Assembly (NCBI RefSeq): GCF_035984415.1
Contig: NZ_CP130720.1
Span: 7,688,001-7,752,000 of the forward strand
DNA length: 64,000 nucleotides
From: Streptomyces sp. NBC_01296
GTDB lineage: Bacteria; Actinomycetota; Actinomycetes; Streptomycetales; Streptomycetaceae
Direction: 5' to 3'
In this document: piece by piece, positions 1 to 8,812 of the stretch
Layout: every line of letters begins with the position of its first letter
Numbering within the stretch: position 1 is the stretch's first letter
Translations under genes and position numbers: made by a program
The notes under the pieces: generated by a model
What the model was told of the DNA's origin: nothing
What the model saw: the letters and a program-made list of their open reading frames with translations, nothing else
Database searches by the model: none

Positions 1-2
1 GG

Positions 3-2873
3 TTCGAACCCACGCAGCTGCGGCTGCCCGGCGAGGGGGAGAGCAGCGGCCGGGCGCCGCTGGAACTCGTCCACGACTGCACGACCCTCGGCACGCAGCC
101 CCGGGCCGGCTGGGTCCTCAAGCAGGAGGTCCGCGAGGCGGCACTGCGCGGCATGGCCGGCCCGGAGGCCGCACGCCTCGGCCTGGAGGCCAACCTCGGC
201 CAGGTGCCCGAGGGCCCCGGACCGGAGCGGTTCGCGCTCGCCTACCTCTCCGGTGCGCCGCCGGCCCTCGGCGAGCAGGATGTCGAGGGGCTCGCCGACA
301 TCCTCCAGGCGGTGCTGTGGCTCGTGCAGATCCCGCACACGAGCGGGATACCGGACCCCGAGCACGTCCAGCAGCTGCTGGAGCGCGCCCGACTGCGCCA
401 GCCGCTCGAACGCCTGGTCAGAGGCAGGTTCTGCGGGCGCGCCGCCGAGCTGGACGAGCTGCGGGCGTACGTCGGGCTGCCCCCGGCCTCCGAGCCCGCG
501 GCCCCGCCCCCGGGCGGCGCCGACTCCGCCGACGGCTCCGTCCGCGAACCCGTCAGGGAACTCGTCAAGGATCCCCCCCTGCTCATCCACGGGCTGGGCG
601 GCATGGGGAAGAGCACCCTGCTCGCCAGGTTCCTGATCGACCTCCCCGCGGACTTCCCCTTCGCCTATGTCGACTTCGAGCGGCCCACGCTCTCGGTCCA
701 CGAGCCGGTCACCCTGGTCGCCGACATCGCCCGGCAGCTCGGCATCCAGTACCCCGAGCACCGCGACGCGTTCGACGCACTGGCCGGCGAGTGCGAGGAG
801 ACCGCCCGCACCCAGCGGGAGGAGCAGAACACCGTCGACGAGATGTACCGGCTCTCCACCACCCGCTCGGGAGCCGGGCGCGGAGCCGCCGAACAGTTCC
901 ACAGCCGGGCGCGCGCCCGTGAGACGGACCTGGTCCGCCGGGTCGGCGCATGCCTCGTCGAGGCGGTGGCGGCGGCGGGCGGCGGCCCCGAGGGCGGCCC
1001 GCCGCTGGTGATCGTGATCGACTCGTTCGAGGAGGCCCAGTACCGCGCGAACCCCGTACTCGGCCGTATGTGGGCCATCTGGTCGGTCCTCCGCGAGGGG
1101 TATCCGCGGCTGCGGTTCATCGTCGCCGGACGGGCCGGCGTCCACCACCCGGCGCAGGCCGTGGAACCGAAGACGATCGCGCTCGGCGACCTCGAACCGG
1201 ACGCCGCCGTGGACCTCCTCATGTCCAGCGGGATCGAGGACGAGGGCGTGGCCCGGGCCTTGGCCGAGCGGGTCGGCGGCCACCCGCTCAGCCTGAAGCT
1301 GGCCGCGCAGGCGGCCGTGCTCGCCGGCCAGGAGGCCGGGTCGCTCGGCGAGCTGGTCGAGAGCCTGCCCGCCCGGCGCCGGTACTTCTACCGCAAGGTC
1401 GACCAGATGCTCGTCCAGGGGATCCTGTACGACCGCATCCTCAAGCACATCGCCGATGTGGAGGCTCGCGTCCTCGCGCAGGCGGGCCTGGCGCTGCGCA
1501 CCATCACCCCCGAGCTCATCAAGGACGTCCTGGCCCCGGCGTGCGGACTGGACGTGGACTCCCCGGAGCAGGCGCGCCGCCTCTTCGGCCGACTGGCCCG
1601 GCTCGACCTGATGGAACCGGCCGGCCCGGGCGCCCTGCGGCACCGCTCCGACCTGCGGGCCATCATGCTGCGCCTGTCGGACACCGCGCGCACCGACATG
1701 ATGCGTACGGTCGGGCAGCGCGCGGTGAAGTACTACGCGGCCCGCGAGGGGCTCGAGGCCCGCGCCGAGGAGATCTACCACCGGCTGCGCCTGAACGAGA
1801 ACCCCCGCTCCGTGGAGCAGTGCTGGGAGCCCGGCGTCGAGCGCTACCTCGACCGCGCGGACCAGGACATGGCGCCCCGGTCGGCAGCCTTCCTGACCGG
1901 CCGCCTCGGCGGGCACATCCCCGAGGAGGCACTGCACGACGCCGACCAGGAGGACTGGGAGCGCAACGCTGCACGCGAGATCGAGGACCTGCTGGCGCAG
2001 GGCTACACCGACGAGGCCGCTGCCCGGCTCGCCGAACGCCGCCCCTGGACCCCGGGCAGTCCCCTCGACCCGCTGCTCGTCGAGACCCTGGCCCGCAGCG
2101 GACGCCGTACGGAGGCCAGGAACACGGCGCAGGAGGCCGTCGACCGCGCGGAGGGGGCGGGCGACGTCGATGCGCAGCTGGACCTGCTGCTGCTCTCCGC
2201 CCGCCTCGCGGAGGAGGACGGCGACCTGCAGGAGGCCGAACGCGACCTTGCCGAGGCGGAGGACCTCGCGACCGGACTCGGCCGTGACTTCGACGCCATG
2301 GGAGCCACGCTGGCCCGGGCCCGGCTGGCCGCCTCGCGCAAAGGCGACTCGGACGCCGACCGTCGCCTCGCCCGGCAGCTGAGGCAGCTGCCCGACGAGG
2401 CGCTGGCCGAGCAGCCGGTCCTGGTCCGGGCCGTCGCGGCCGAGGTGTCCCGGCACGATCCGGCCGCGCTCGGCCACACCCTGGAGGTCGTGGGACTGCC
2501 GGACACCGACGACGGGGCCCTGGACGCGCTCGCGGACACGATCGTGCGCGTACTGGCGGAGCAGCCCGAGCTGCGGTTCGCCCTCGCGAAGATCCTCGAG
2601 AACGCCGTCGGCCCCGTACCGCAGGCCCGGCCCGTGCAGCAGCAGCTGCCCCCGACCCCGCCACCGCCCTCCATGGCCGCCATGCTCCGTGAGGCCCGCG
2701 ACCGGGGCACCCTCGATGCGCTCGCCAGGCGGCTCCTCGTGCTGCACGACCACAGCGGCGCACTCGTCTCCGGCGTGGCGGCCGCGATGGGTGCGGGCAC
2801 CCCCGGCCCTGCGCCGTCGGCGCCGGACCGCACAGCCGAAACAGGCGAAAGGAACGGCCCGCGAGCGGCCTGA
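3..2873 (+). CDS. STAND-like NTPase with C-terminal helical repeats (5' partial)
   Basis: The frame is open to the left edge, so the true start lies outside the window; residue numbers below count from the first in-window ATG at 153. A Walker A motif (GLGGMGKST, residues 147-155) and a Walker B strand (LVIVIDSFEE, Asp about 290) mark a P-loop NTPase of the AAA/STAND type. The sequence before the ATG contains a Trp-Val-Leu and Val-Arg pattern like small winged-helix domains that precede such NTPases. Residues from about 590 to 830 are alpha-helical and Ala/Leu/Glu-rich, resembling TPR-like repeats, and the tail is Pro-rich. The stop lies 6 bases before the next protease gene, so the three genes probably form one transcript. 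By analogy with bacterial NTPase-effector operons I infer a sensor or switch role that controls the two proteases. The exact family is uncertain. Confidence 0.8.
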   Translation, partial: FEPTQLRLPGEGESSGRAPLELVHDCTTLGTQPRAGWVLKQEVREAALRGMAGPEAARLGLEANLGQVPEGPGPERFALAYLSGAPPALGEQDVEGLADILQAVLWLVQIPHTSGIPDPEHVQQLLERARLRQPLERLVRGRFCGRAAELDELRAYVGLPPASEPAAPPPGGADSADGSVREPVRELVKDPPLLIHGLGGMGKSTLLARFLIDLPADFPFAYVDFERPTLSVHEPVTLVADIARQLGIQYPEHRDAFDALAGECEETARTQREEQNTVDEMYRLSTTRSGAGRGAAEQFHSRARARETDLVRRVGACLVEAVAAAGGGPEGGPPLVIVIDSFEEAQYRANPVLGRMWAIWSVLREGYPRLRFIVAGRAGVHHPAQAVEPKTIALGDLEPDAAVDLLMSSGIEDEGVARALAERVGGHPLSLKLAAQAAVLAGQEAGSLGELVESLPARRRYFYRKVDQMLVQGILYDRILKHIADVEARVLAQAGLALRTITPELIKDVLAPACGLDVDSPEQARRLFGRLARLDLMEPAGPGALRHRSDLRAIMLRLSDTARTDMMRTVGQRAVKYYAAREGLEARAEEIYHRLRLNENPRSVEQCWEPGVERYLDRADQDMAPRSAAFLTGRLGGHIPEEALHDADQEDWERNAAREIEDLLAQGYTDEAAARLAERRPWTPGSPLDPLLVETLARSGRRTEARNTAQEAVDRAEGAGDVDAQLDLLLLSARLAEEDGDLQEAERDLAEAEDLATGLGRDFDAMGATLARARLAASRKGDSDADRRLARQLRQLPDEALAEQPVLVRAVAAEVSRHDPAALGHTLEVVGLPDTDDGALDALADTIVRVLAEQPELRFALAKILENAVGPVPQARPVQQQLPPTPPPPSMAAMLREARDRGTLDALARRLLVLHDHSGALVSGVAAAMGAGTPGPAPSAPDRTAETGERNGPRAA

Positions 2874-2879
2874 ACCCGT

Positions 2880-4034
2880 ATGAGCGACGCGTATCTCCCC
2901 TCCGAGGAAATCGTCCGGCTGGTCGACGCCTCGCTGGAGGCCGGGCTCGCCGATCCGTTGGTACGCCGGCTGCTCCTCGACGGCATCATGCCCAAGTACC
3001 GGGGCACGCTGCCGCTGATCGCCGCCCCCGGCATGCAGGTGCACTCGGACCTGAACGAGATGAACCGCGTGGAGCGGCTGGTCGACGGCTCGGTACCGCT
3101 GGAGATCTGGCTCCGCAACGCCGTCGCCCAGACCGTGGAGGCCGGCCCGCTCGCCGTCTTCCAGAAGGCCCTGGACGAGGTGGCGCGCGACGCCGCCGGT
3201 GAGCCCGACGTGCCGGCCGGGCTGCCCGCCGGGGAGACGAAGGAAGAGATCATCCACCGGGACGACACGGTGCCCTTCGAGTTCCTGCAAGGCGGCGAGG
3301 AGGCGGGCAGGGCGGTCGCCCGGATCAAGGTCCTGCCGTACCAGGCCGGCGCCCCGCTCCAGCCGAACGGTTTCCCGCACTCGGGGACGGGCTGGCTCAT
3401 CGCCCCGGACCTGCTCGTCACCAACCACCACGTGGTGAACGCCCGGACCCGCAGTGCCACCGACCGCGCCGTCGTGGATCCCGCGGACCTCCAGCTGCAG
3501 GCGCAGAACTCCCGCTCGCGCTTCGACTACGGCGCGGACGACACGGAGACCGAGGAGGTGGCCGCCAGCGGCCTGGTCGCCTGGGACGAGGCCCTCGACT
3601 ACGCGGTCCTGCGGCTCACGGGCCAGCCGCTGCGGGCCGCTCTGCGGGTGGCCACCGAGCCGTTGACGGTCGCCGGGGAGCCGGTGGCGGTCAACATCAT
3701 CCAGCACCCCGGCGGCCAGCCGAAGCGGGTCGCCCTGCGCAACAACCTCGTCTACGAGGCGAACGAGAACGACGTGCGCTACTTCACCGACACCCGGGGC
3801 GGCTCCTCCGGATCGCCCGTCTTCACCGACGACTGGCAGGTGGTCGCGCTCCACCGCGGGACGCGGCGCGTCGAGGACGTCAACTTCCAGGGCAAGACCA
3901 CCGCGTTCGTCAACGTCGGCACCCAGATGAGCAGCGTCATGCGGCACCTGCGGGAGCACAGCCCGCAGGTCCACGACGAGATCACGGCGGCGCAGTCGGC
4001 GCCGGCGCAGCAGGGCCGGCCTGAGGAGGCATGA
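2880..4034 (+). CDS. Trypsin-like serine protease with N-terminal effector-associated-like domain
   Basis: The C-terminal half is a trypsin/HtrA-fold protease with a complete triad: His184 in TNHHVV, Asp240 in LDYAVL and Ser310 in GGSSGSP. Residues 1-105 form a separate helical module with the pattern SDLN.LNRVERL, then VPLEIWLRNA. I recognise this pattern from N-terminal modules fused to peptidases, CHAT proteases and NTPases in actinobacterial conflict systems (effector-associated, death-like adaptor domains described by Aravind's group). The exact EAD number cannot be assigned by eye. No signal peptide is visible, so the protease should act in the cytoplasm. It starts 6 bases after the NTPase stop and ends one base before the next start, which implies translational coupling. 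A regulated intracellular protease recruited by homotypic domain contacts is the likeliest role. Confidence 0.85.
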   Translation: MSDAYLPSEEIVRLVDASLEAGLADPLVRRLLLDGIMPKYRGTLPLIAAPGMQVHSDLNEMNRVERLVDGSVPLEIWLRNAVAQTVEAGPLAVFQKALDEVARDAAGEPDVPAGLPAGETKEEIIHRDDTVPFEFLQGGEEAGRAVARIKVLPYQAGAPLQPNGFPHSGTGWLIAPDLLVTNHHVVNARTRSATDRAVVDPADLQLQAQNSRSRFDYGADDTETEEVAASGLVAWDEALDYAVLRLTGQPLRAALRVATEPLTVAGEPVAVNIIQHPGGQPKRVALRNNLVYEANENDVRYFTDTRGGSSGSPVFTDDWQVVALHRGTRRVEDVNFQGKTTAFVNVGTQMSSVMRHLREHSPQVHDEITAAQSAPAQQGRPEEA

Positions 4035-4035
4035 G

Positions 4036-5112
4036 ATGGGCGGCAGCGGCAGCTCACCGGTGGCGACCGGTCCCGAGCAGGTCTTCCGGGATCTGCGCGA
4101 GGTCGCCGAACGGGTGCGCCGGGGACTGAAGGCGGACGAGGACGCGGAGATCCCCGAGTCCTCGGAGAGCCTCCCCGCGGACCGGGCCCCGGCCGGGCAG
4201 ATCGGCGAGTTCGCCCGCCGCGAGCGGGCGAGGGTGCTGAACGCGGGCGTCAGCGGGCTGGAGAAGCTCGCCGCCGGACGGGCCGACGAGGTCGACGACG
4301 ACGAGTACTTCGGCGTCGAGGCGATCGTCCTCCTCGAAGGCCGGCCCGCCCTGCTGGTCCAGGGCCAGGACTTCCCCGCCCAGCAGGGCGACTGGGTGGT
4401 GCTCGAGGGCCACCGCGCCGCCATCCGGGAGTCCATCGCCCGGGTGGGCAGGGTGGAGGTCACGGGACACGCCAGTCTGGACTGGCTGGGCACCGCGTTC
4501 CTCGTCGGCCCCGACGTCGTGATGACGAACCGCCATGTGGCCGTCGAGTTCGCCACGGGCGACGGAGCGGGCTGGACGTTCCGGCCCGGCATGAGCGCGC
4601 GGCTGGACCTGGCCGAGGAGCTGGCCGCCGTTCCCGGCGACGGCTCGCTGGAGTTCGCGGTCACCGAGGTGGTGGGCATCCACCCCGACGTCGACATGGC
4701 CCTGCTGCGCATCGACACCGCCCGGGGCGGCCGCGCTCCGGCGACCCCGGTGGCGGTGGCGGCCGATCCGCCCGCCGACGTGCCCGGCCGGCCGGTGTAC
4801 GTGATCGGCTACCCGGCGGAGGACGGCCGCCGCAACGAACCGGAGGCCATGCGCCGCATCTTCATGGACGTCTACAACGTGAAGCGCCTGCAGCCCGGTA
4901 CGACGACGGGGCTGGTTCCCGGCGAGCTCACGGTGAAGCACGACTGCTCCACGCTGGGCGGCAACAGCGGCTCGCCGGTCTTCGACCTGGTCGACCACCG
5001 TGTCCTCGGCCTGCACTACGGTGGCCGCTACGGCTTCGGGAACTACGCGGTCCCGCTGTGGGAGCTGGTGGACGACCCCCTGCTGAACCGGGCGCAGGTC
5101 AACTGGGTGTGA
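4036..5112 (+). CDS. Trypsin-like serine protease, second of the operon
   Basis: The protein has a trypsin-like domain with an intact triad: His167 in TNRHVAV, Asp220 in VDMALL and Ser311 in GGNSGSP. Its N-terminal 120 residues are charged and unlike the EAD-like module of its neighbour; I do not recognise them. No signal peptide or membrane segment is visible. The ATG follows the previous stop after a single base, with a GAGGAGG ribosome binding site inside the preceding coding end, so the two proteases are almost certainly co-translated. Two different proteases under one NTPase could act as a cascade, one activating the other, or as parallel effectors. The convergent gene at 5129 ends the unit. 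Confidence 0.85.
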   Translation: MGGSGSSPVATGPEQVFRDLREVAERVRRGLKADEDAEIPESSESLPADRAPAGQIGEFARRERARVLNAGVSGLEKLAAGRADEVDDDEYFGVEAIVLLEGRPALLVQGQDFPAQQGDWVVLEGHRAAIRESIARVGRVEVTGHASLDWLGTAFLVGPDVVMTNRHVAVEFATGDGAGWTFRPGMSARLDLAEELAAVPGDGSLEFAVTEVVGIHPDVDMALLRIDTARGGRAPATPVAVAADPPADVPGRPVYVIGYPAEDGRRNEPEAMRRIFMDVYNVKRLQPGTTTGLVPGELTVKHDCSTLGGNSGSPVFDLVDHRVLGLHYGGRYGFGNYAVPLWELVDDPLLNRAQVNWV

Positions 5113-5128
5113 CGCGGCAACCGGCGCG

Positions 5129-5500
5129 TCAGCTCGACGTGACGCGCAGCGCGTCACCGACGAGGCGCACCGCGCGGGAGAGCCGGCCCAGCTGCTGGAG
5201 CTCGACGGCGTACATCCGGATCGAGTTCTCGATGACGGACTCGGCCACGCCCATCGAGGGCAGTTCGGCGCGGCTGGTCTCCAGGGCGACCCGGACCGCG
5301 CGCATCTCGTGCTGGAGCTGGAGCTGGGCGTGCCGGGTGAGGAGGACGGGGCTGCGGGTCAGCGTCGAGTAGCTGCCGTAGCGGGCCGGGAGCAGGTCCC
5401 GCAGCCAGCGCATGGCCGTGCGTTCCCAGTCGTGGGTACCGGGGGCCTTGACCTGGCAAGGCCAGTCCGGGCTGAGCGTGGTGGAGACCGTCTGGCGCAT
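5129..5500 (-). CDS. Conserved actinobacterial hypothetical protein
   Basis: The 123-residue protein begins with a loop containing a DWPCQV motif, then WERTAMRWLRDLLPARY, followed by mostly helical sequence. It has no signal peptide, membrane segment or catalytic motif I can name. I recall similar short proteins as conserved hypotheticals in Streptomyces. The frame stays open upstream to 5746, but that extension is Pro/Ser/Arg-rich and runs through an AT-rich spacer, so I chose the ATG at 5500, although its ribosome binding site is weak. It converges on the protease operon with a 16-base gap. Function unknown. Confidence 0.6.
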   Translation of the reverse strand: MRQTVSTTLSPDWPCQVKAPGTHDWERTAMRWLRDLLPARYGSYSTLTRSPVLLTRHAQLQLQHEMRAVRVALETSRAELPSMGVAESVIENSIRMYAVELQQLGRLSRAVRLVGDALRVTSS

Positions 5501-5815
5501 TCTCGTCGCTTCCGAATGGTGTCGAACTCTGATCGAGACGTTGGCGGGCGGCCTCGGCCCAGGGGTTGACCGAGGCCGCCACAAGCGCTCTGGTGGATCC
5601 CAGTGCCGGGAACCGGCACCGAGGCGGAACGTGAGGAGGAGCGTTCCGCGCGGGTGCCCGTTCTGGGAGGGCGTGGGGTCGCTCTCCTTGGCGTCTGGTG
5701 GATCCGGCGCGCTGCTTAGTAAACATATATACCGTCGAGTAAACAAGAGAATGAAAAATTACATACGTGCAGACGTCGTGAAAGTGGACTGCCTCGTACC
5801 GGTTGAAAATCGGTC
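5501..5815. other. Intergenic spacer with an AT-rich patch and phased direct repeats
   Basis: No gene is supported here. About 100 bases (5710-5815) are strikingly AT-rich for this genome. They hold two AGTAAACA direct repeats (5718-5725 and 5738-5745) exactly 20 bases apart, with ATATATA between them. A 12-base repeat TCTGGTGGATCC occurs at 5589-5600 and 5694-5705. The patch probably contains the promoter and operator of the leftward gene at 5129-5500, with a long leader. Confidence 0.45.
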
Positions 5816-6736
5816 TTACAGGAAGAATCCGTGCTGGTCGGCGACCTGCTCGTACCCCTCGAGACGCGCCTGCGTCCGCTCGGGATCTGCGTCGGCCATC
5901 GCCTGCAGCAGGGCCGCGGAGAGCATCCCCGGCGCCGCGTACGAGTCGAACACCAGCCGCGCCCCGGTCCCCGCGGTCAGTGCCACGTCCGCCTCGTCCA
6001 CCATCGGGCCCAGCGTGGTGTCGGTGATCAGCGCGATCTTCAGCCCGGTGCTGCGGGCGGCCCGCAGCGCCGCCAGGGTCTCCTTGGCGTGCCGGGGCAT
6101 GGCGAAGGCGAGCGCCCACGTCCCGCCGGCCTCGCGGGACTGGAGCAGGGCGTCGTAGGCGACGCTGCCTCCACGTGTCACCAGACGGACATCGGGGTGG
6201 ATGCGCCGTGCCGCGTAGGCGAAGTACTCCGCGAGCGAGACGGAGATCCGCAGGCCCAGGACCGTCAGCGGCACCGAGCGGGCCAGCTCGCGACCGATGT
6301 CGAGCACCTGGTCGGTGTCGGCGAGCAGCCGCCGTACGCTCTCCAGGTTCGCGATCTCGGCGTCCACGGCCGCCTGGAGCTCGTTGCGGCGGAACTGCTC
6401 GCTGCTCTCCGGGGAGCCCGCGACGGCGCTCAGCGCCATCGGCTGGAGGGCGTCGCGCAGGGCCGGGTAGCCGCTGAACCCGAGGGCGGTGGCGAAGCGG
6501 GTCACCGACGGCTGGCTGACGCCCACCCGCTCCGCGAGCTCGGTGATCGACAAGAACGCGGCCTCGGTGAGGTGGTCGATCAGGTACTGGGCGATGCGCC
6601 GCTGCCCGGGGGAGAGCCGGTGGCCGTCGAACAGGGCCCGTACCCGGTCGCCGGGGGCGCGCTCATGGACCGGCGGCGCCTGCCCACTCGGCGTGATCGC
6701 AGCCGCCTGTGCGCGTGCCTGCTGCCCCGATGACAC
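5816..6736 (-). CDS. MurR/RpiR family transcriptional regulator
   Basis: The 306-residue protein has the RpiR layout: an N-terminal helix-turn-helix (about residues 30-100, including LAERVGVSQPSVTRFATALGF) and a C-terminal SIS-like sugar-phosphate-binding domain (about 130-270). RpiR regulators sense phosphosugars and control sugar or amino-sugar use. The GTG at 6736 is the start used here. The first 20 residues are low-complexity, so a later start is possible. The gene is divergent from the PP2C phosphatase gene across 231 bases. The nearest sugar-related gene is the GH89 glycosidase about 2 kb away, with no evidence that it is a target. Confidence 0.85.
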   Translation of the reverse strand: MSSGQQARAQAAAITPSGQAPPVHERAPGDRVRALFDGHRLSPGQRRIAQYLIDHLTEAAFLSITELAERVGVSQPSVTRFATALGFSGYPALRDALQPMALSAVAGSPESSEQFRRNELQAAVDAEIANLESVRRLLADTDQVLDIGRELARSVPLTVLGLRISVSLAEYFAYAARRIHPDVRLVTRGGSVAYDALLQSREAGGTWALAFAMPRHAKETLAALRAARSTGLKIALITDTTLGPMVDEADVALTAGTGARLVFDSYAAPGMLSAALLQAMADADPERTQARLEGYEQVADQHGFFL

Positions 6737-6967
6737 CGATGGGCCTCCCTCTCATGTCACTCGTCTTCAAACATAGCTCACGCCCTGTGGTCGGCCGACC
6801 TGCAGCCACCCGGCCCGGCGGCCGGGTGGGCGGGCGGCATCTGTCGCGGCCCCCGGAGGCCGGAAATATGATGTGCTCGGGTTTCGGCGCAGGGTGCGCA
6901 CCGTGCGCGGCGGGAGCCGAGAGCCGAGAGCAGGGACGGGACGTATGGATGCACCCGGGAGCGGTCC

Positions 6968-7801
6968 ATGACCCCGCGCCGTCCCCCGAAGTCGGTGAGC
7001 GCCGACGACCTGCTGACCACGCTGGGCCGGCTCACCGCCAGGGTCCGCGCCGGGGCGGAGATGCAGCAGGCCCGGGTGGAGCTCGCCGAGGCGCTGCAGC
7101 GGGAGATGCTGCCGGCCGCGCTGCCCGCCCTGCCCGGGCTGCGCAGCGCGGCCCGCTACGTGCCCGCCCGGCACGGCCTGGACATCGGCGGCGACTGGTA
7201 CGACGGCTTCCCGCTGCCCGAAGGCGCCCTCGCCTTCTCCATCGGCGACGTACAGGGCCACGATGTCGAGGCCGCCGCCTTCATGGGGCAGGTCCGCGTC
7301 GGCCTGCGCGCGGTGTCCGCCGTCGTCGAGGACCCGGGGGAGGTGCTGAGCCGGGCCAACGACGTACTGCTGTCGCTGGACTGCGAACTCTTCGCGACCT
7401 GCACCCTGCTCCGCTTCGACCCCGAGACCTGGGAGCTCGAGAGCGCCCGGGCCGGACACGTGCCCTCCGTCTGGGCCACGGTCGACGGCCGGTACGGCAT
7501 CACCGACGACGAGGGCGGCCTCCCGCTGGGGGTGGAGCCCGGTGCGGGGTACGCGGTCACCCGGCGCCGGCTGGACCAGGCGGGCTCCATCGTGCTGCTC
7601 ACCGACGGCGTCGTCGAAGGGCCCTCGTTCCCGATCGACGTCGGACTGGCCCGCGTGGCCCGGGTGGTCCGGGAGGCGGCGGGCGCCGATCCCGACGAGA
7701 TCGCCGCCGAGATCATGAAGGTGGCCGACTCCACCGGCCACGCCGACGACGCGGCGGTGCTCGTCCTCAGCCACGACGCGGCAGGGCCCCCGCGCCGGTA
7801 G
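6968..7801 (+). CDS. PP2C (SpoIIE-type) serine phosphatase
   Basis: The 277-residue protein is a single SpoIIE/RsbU-type PP2C domain: GGDWYDGF (about residue 76) and GDVQGHDVEAA supply metal-binding aspartates, LLTDGVVE is the third conserved motif and the DDAAVLVL motif closes the domain. The family dephosphorylates anti-sigma-factor antagonists and so activates alternative sigma factors. The short helical N-terminus (RVELAEALQREMLP) is the usual linker that joins a sensor to the phosphatase, but no sensor is fused. Start ATG 6968 has GGGAG about seven bases upstream. The next gene encodes a MASE1 membrane sensor, suggesting a split sensor-phosphatase pair. Confidence 0.9.
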   Translation: MTPRRPPKSVSADDLLTTLGRLTARVRAGAEMQQARVELAEALQREMLPAALPALPGLRSAARYVPARHGLDIGGDWYDGFPLPEGALAFSIGDVQGHDVEAAAFMGQVRVGLRAVSAVVEDPGEVLSRANDVLLSLDCELFATCTLLRFDPETWELESARAGHVPSVWATVDGRYGITDDEGGLPLGVEPGAGYAVTRRRLDQAGSIVLLTDGVVEGPSFPIDVGLARVARVVREAAGADPDEIAAEIMKVADSTGHADDAAVLVLSHDAAGPPRR

Positions 7802-7846
7802 CGCGTGTCATGTTCCGCCCGGAGGCGGCGGCTGTTGTCTGATGCT

Positions 7847-8800
7847 GTGGTGCGCACCGAGGAATGGCGACGTCTCACAGGAACACTTCTCGGGATCCTC
7901 GCCGTCGCCGCCGCCTACTACGTCTCAGGACTGATCGGCCTCATGCTGCGCGTGGTCGTCGAGGGCGCGGTGGTCACGCCCCTGTGGCTGCCCACGGGCA
8001 TCGCGGTCGCCGCCCTGCTGTGGTTCGGTCCGCGGATCTGGCCGGGGATCGCCCTCGGGGCGTATCTCGCCATCGAACACCTCGGCAGTTTCCGGATCGA
8101 GGACGCCGGGATCGTCCTGGGGAACACCCTCGCGCCGTTGTGCGCGTACCTGCTGCTGCGCCGCGTGGGCTTCCGCAACGAGATCGACCGGCTGCGGGAC
8201 GGCCTGGCCCTGGTCTTCCTGGGCGGGCTCGTGCCGATGCTGATCAGCGCGTCCATCGGCACCGGGGTGCTGGTGGCCACCGGCGACCTGGCGCTGGGCG
8301 GATTCTGGCCGGTGTGGTCGGCGTGGTGGGCCGGCGATGCGATGGGGGTGCTCGTGCTGACCCCGGTGCTGCTCGTCCTGCCCACGGTCCGGATGTCGCA
8401 GGACGCCTACCGCGCCGCCGAGGCGGTGGCGCTGACCGTCGCCATCGGGGTCGGCGCGTTCATGGCCTCACGGAGCTCCCTGTCGCTGCTCTTCCTCGTC
8501 TTCCCGCTGCTGATCTGGGCGGCCGTGCGCTTCCAGCTGGCCGGCAGCGCGCCCTGCGTCCTGATCACGTCCGTCGTGGTGATCTCGGCGGCGACCGATC
8601 AGGCCGGACCGTTCGCCGGCCACACCCTCTTCGAGATCATGGTCAACCTCCAGGCGCTCAACGGCTCGGCGGCCCTGACCGCGCTCCTGCTGTCCGCGAT
8701 GGTCACCGAACAGAACAACATCCGCCTGAAGATCGAGCAGGTGTGCGAGGATCTGGCCGAGGTCGTCGAACGGCTCGCCCCCCGCAGGCCGGGGGACTGA
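7847..8800 (+). CDS. MASE1-domain integral membrane sensor protein
   Basis: The protein carries about eight hydrophobic segments and matches the MASE1 membrane-sensor layout, including PLWLPTGIAVAALLWFGPRIWPGI near the N-terminus and WWAGDAMGVLVLTPVLL in the middle. MASE1 is normally fused to GGDEF, PAS, histidine kinase or PP2C modules; here the chain stops after a roughly 25-residue C-terminal helix with no output domain. The frame is open from GTG 7805, only three bases after the phosphatase stop, but the extra residues are Arg/Ser-rich; I prefer GTG 7847 (or 7850). Co-transcription with the PP2C gene suggests it provides the input. The ligand is unknown. Confidence 0.8.
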   Translation: MVRTEEWRRLTGTLLGILAVAAAYYVSGLIGLMLRVVVEGAVVTPLWLPTGIAVAALLWFGPRIWPGIALGAYLAIEHLGSFRIEDAGIVLGNTLAPLCAYLLLRRVGFRNEIDRLRDGLALVFLGGLVPMLISASIGTGVLVATGDLALGGFWPVWSAWWAGDAMGVLVLTPVLLVLPTVRMSQDAYRAAEAVALTVAIGVGAFMASRSSLSLLFLVFPLLIWAAVRFQLAGSAPCVLITSVVVISAATDQAGPFAGHTLFEIMVNLQALNGSAALTALLLSAMVTEQNNIRLKIEQVCEDLAEVVERLAPRRPGD

Positions 8801-8812
8801 CGACCGGAAGCC

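Noticed and set aside
1..10. GGTTCGAACC at the very start, like a tRNA T-arm
   Set aside because: It is in frame with the NTPase gene, and no acceptor, D or anticodon stem can be formed from the visible sequence.
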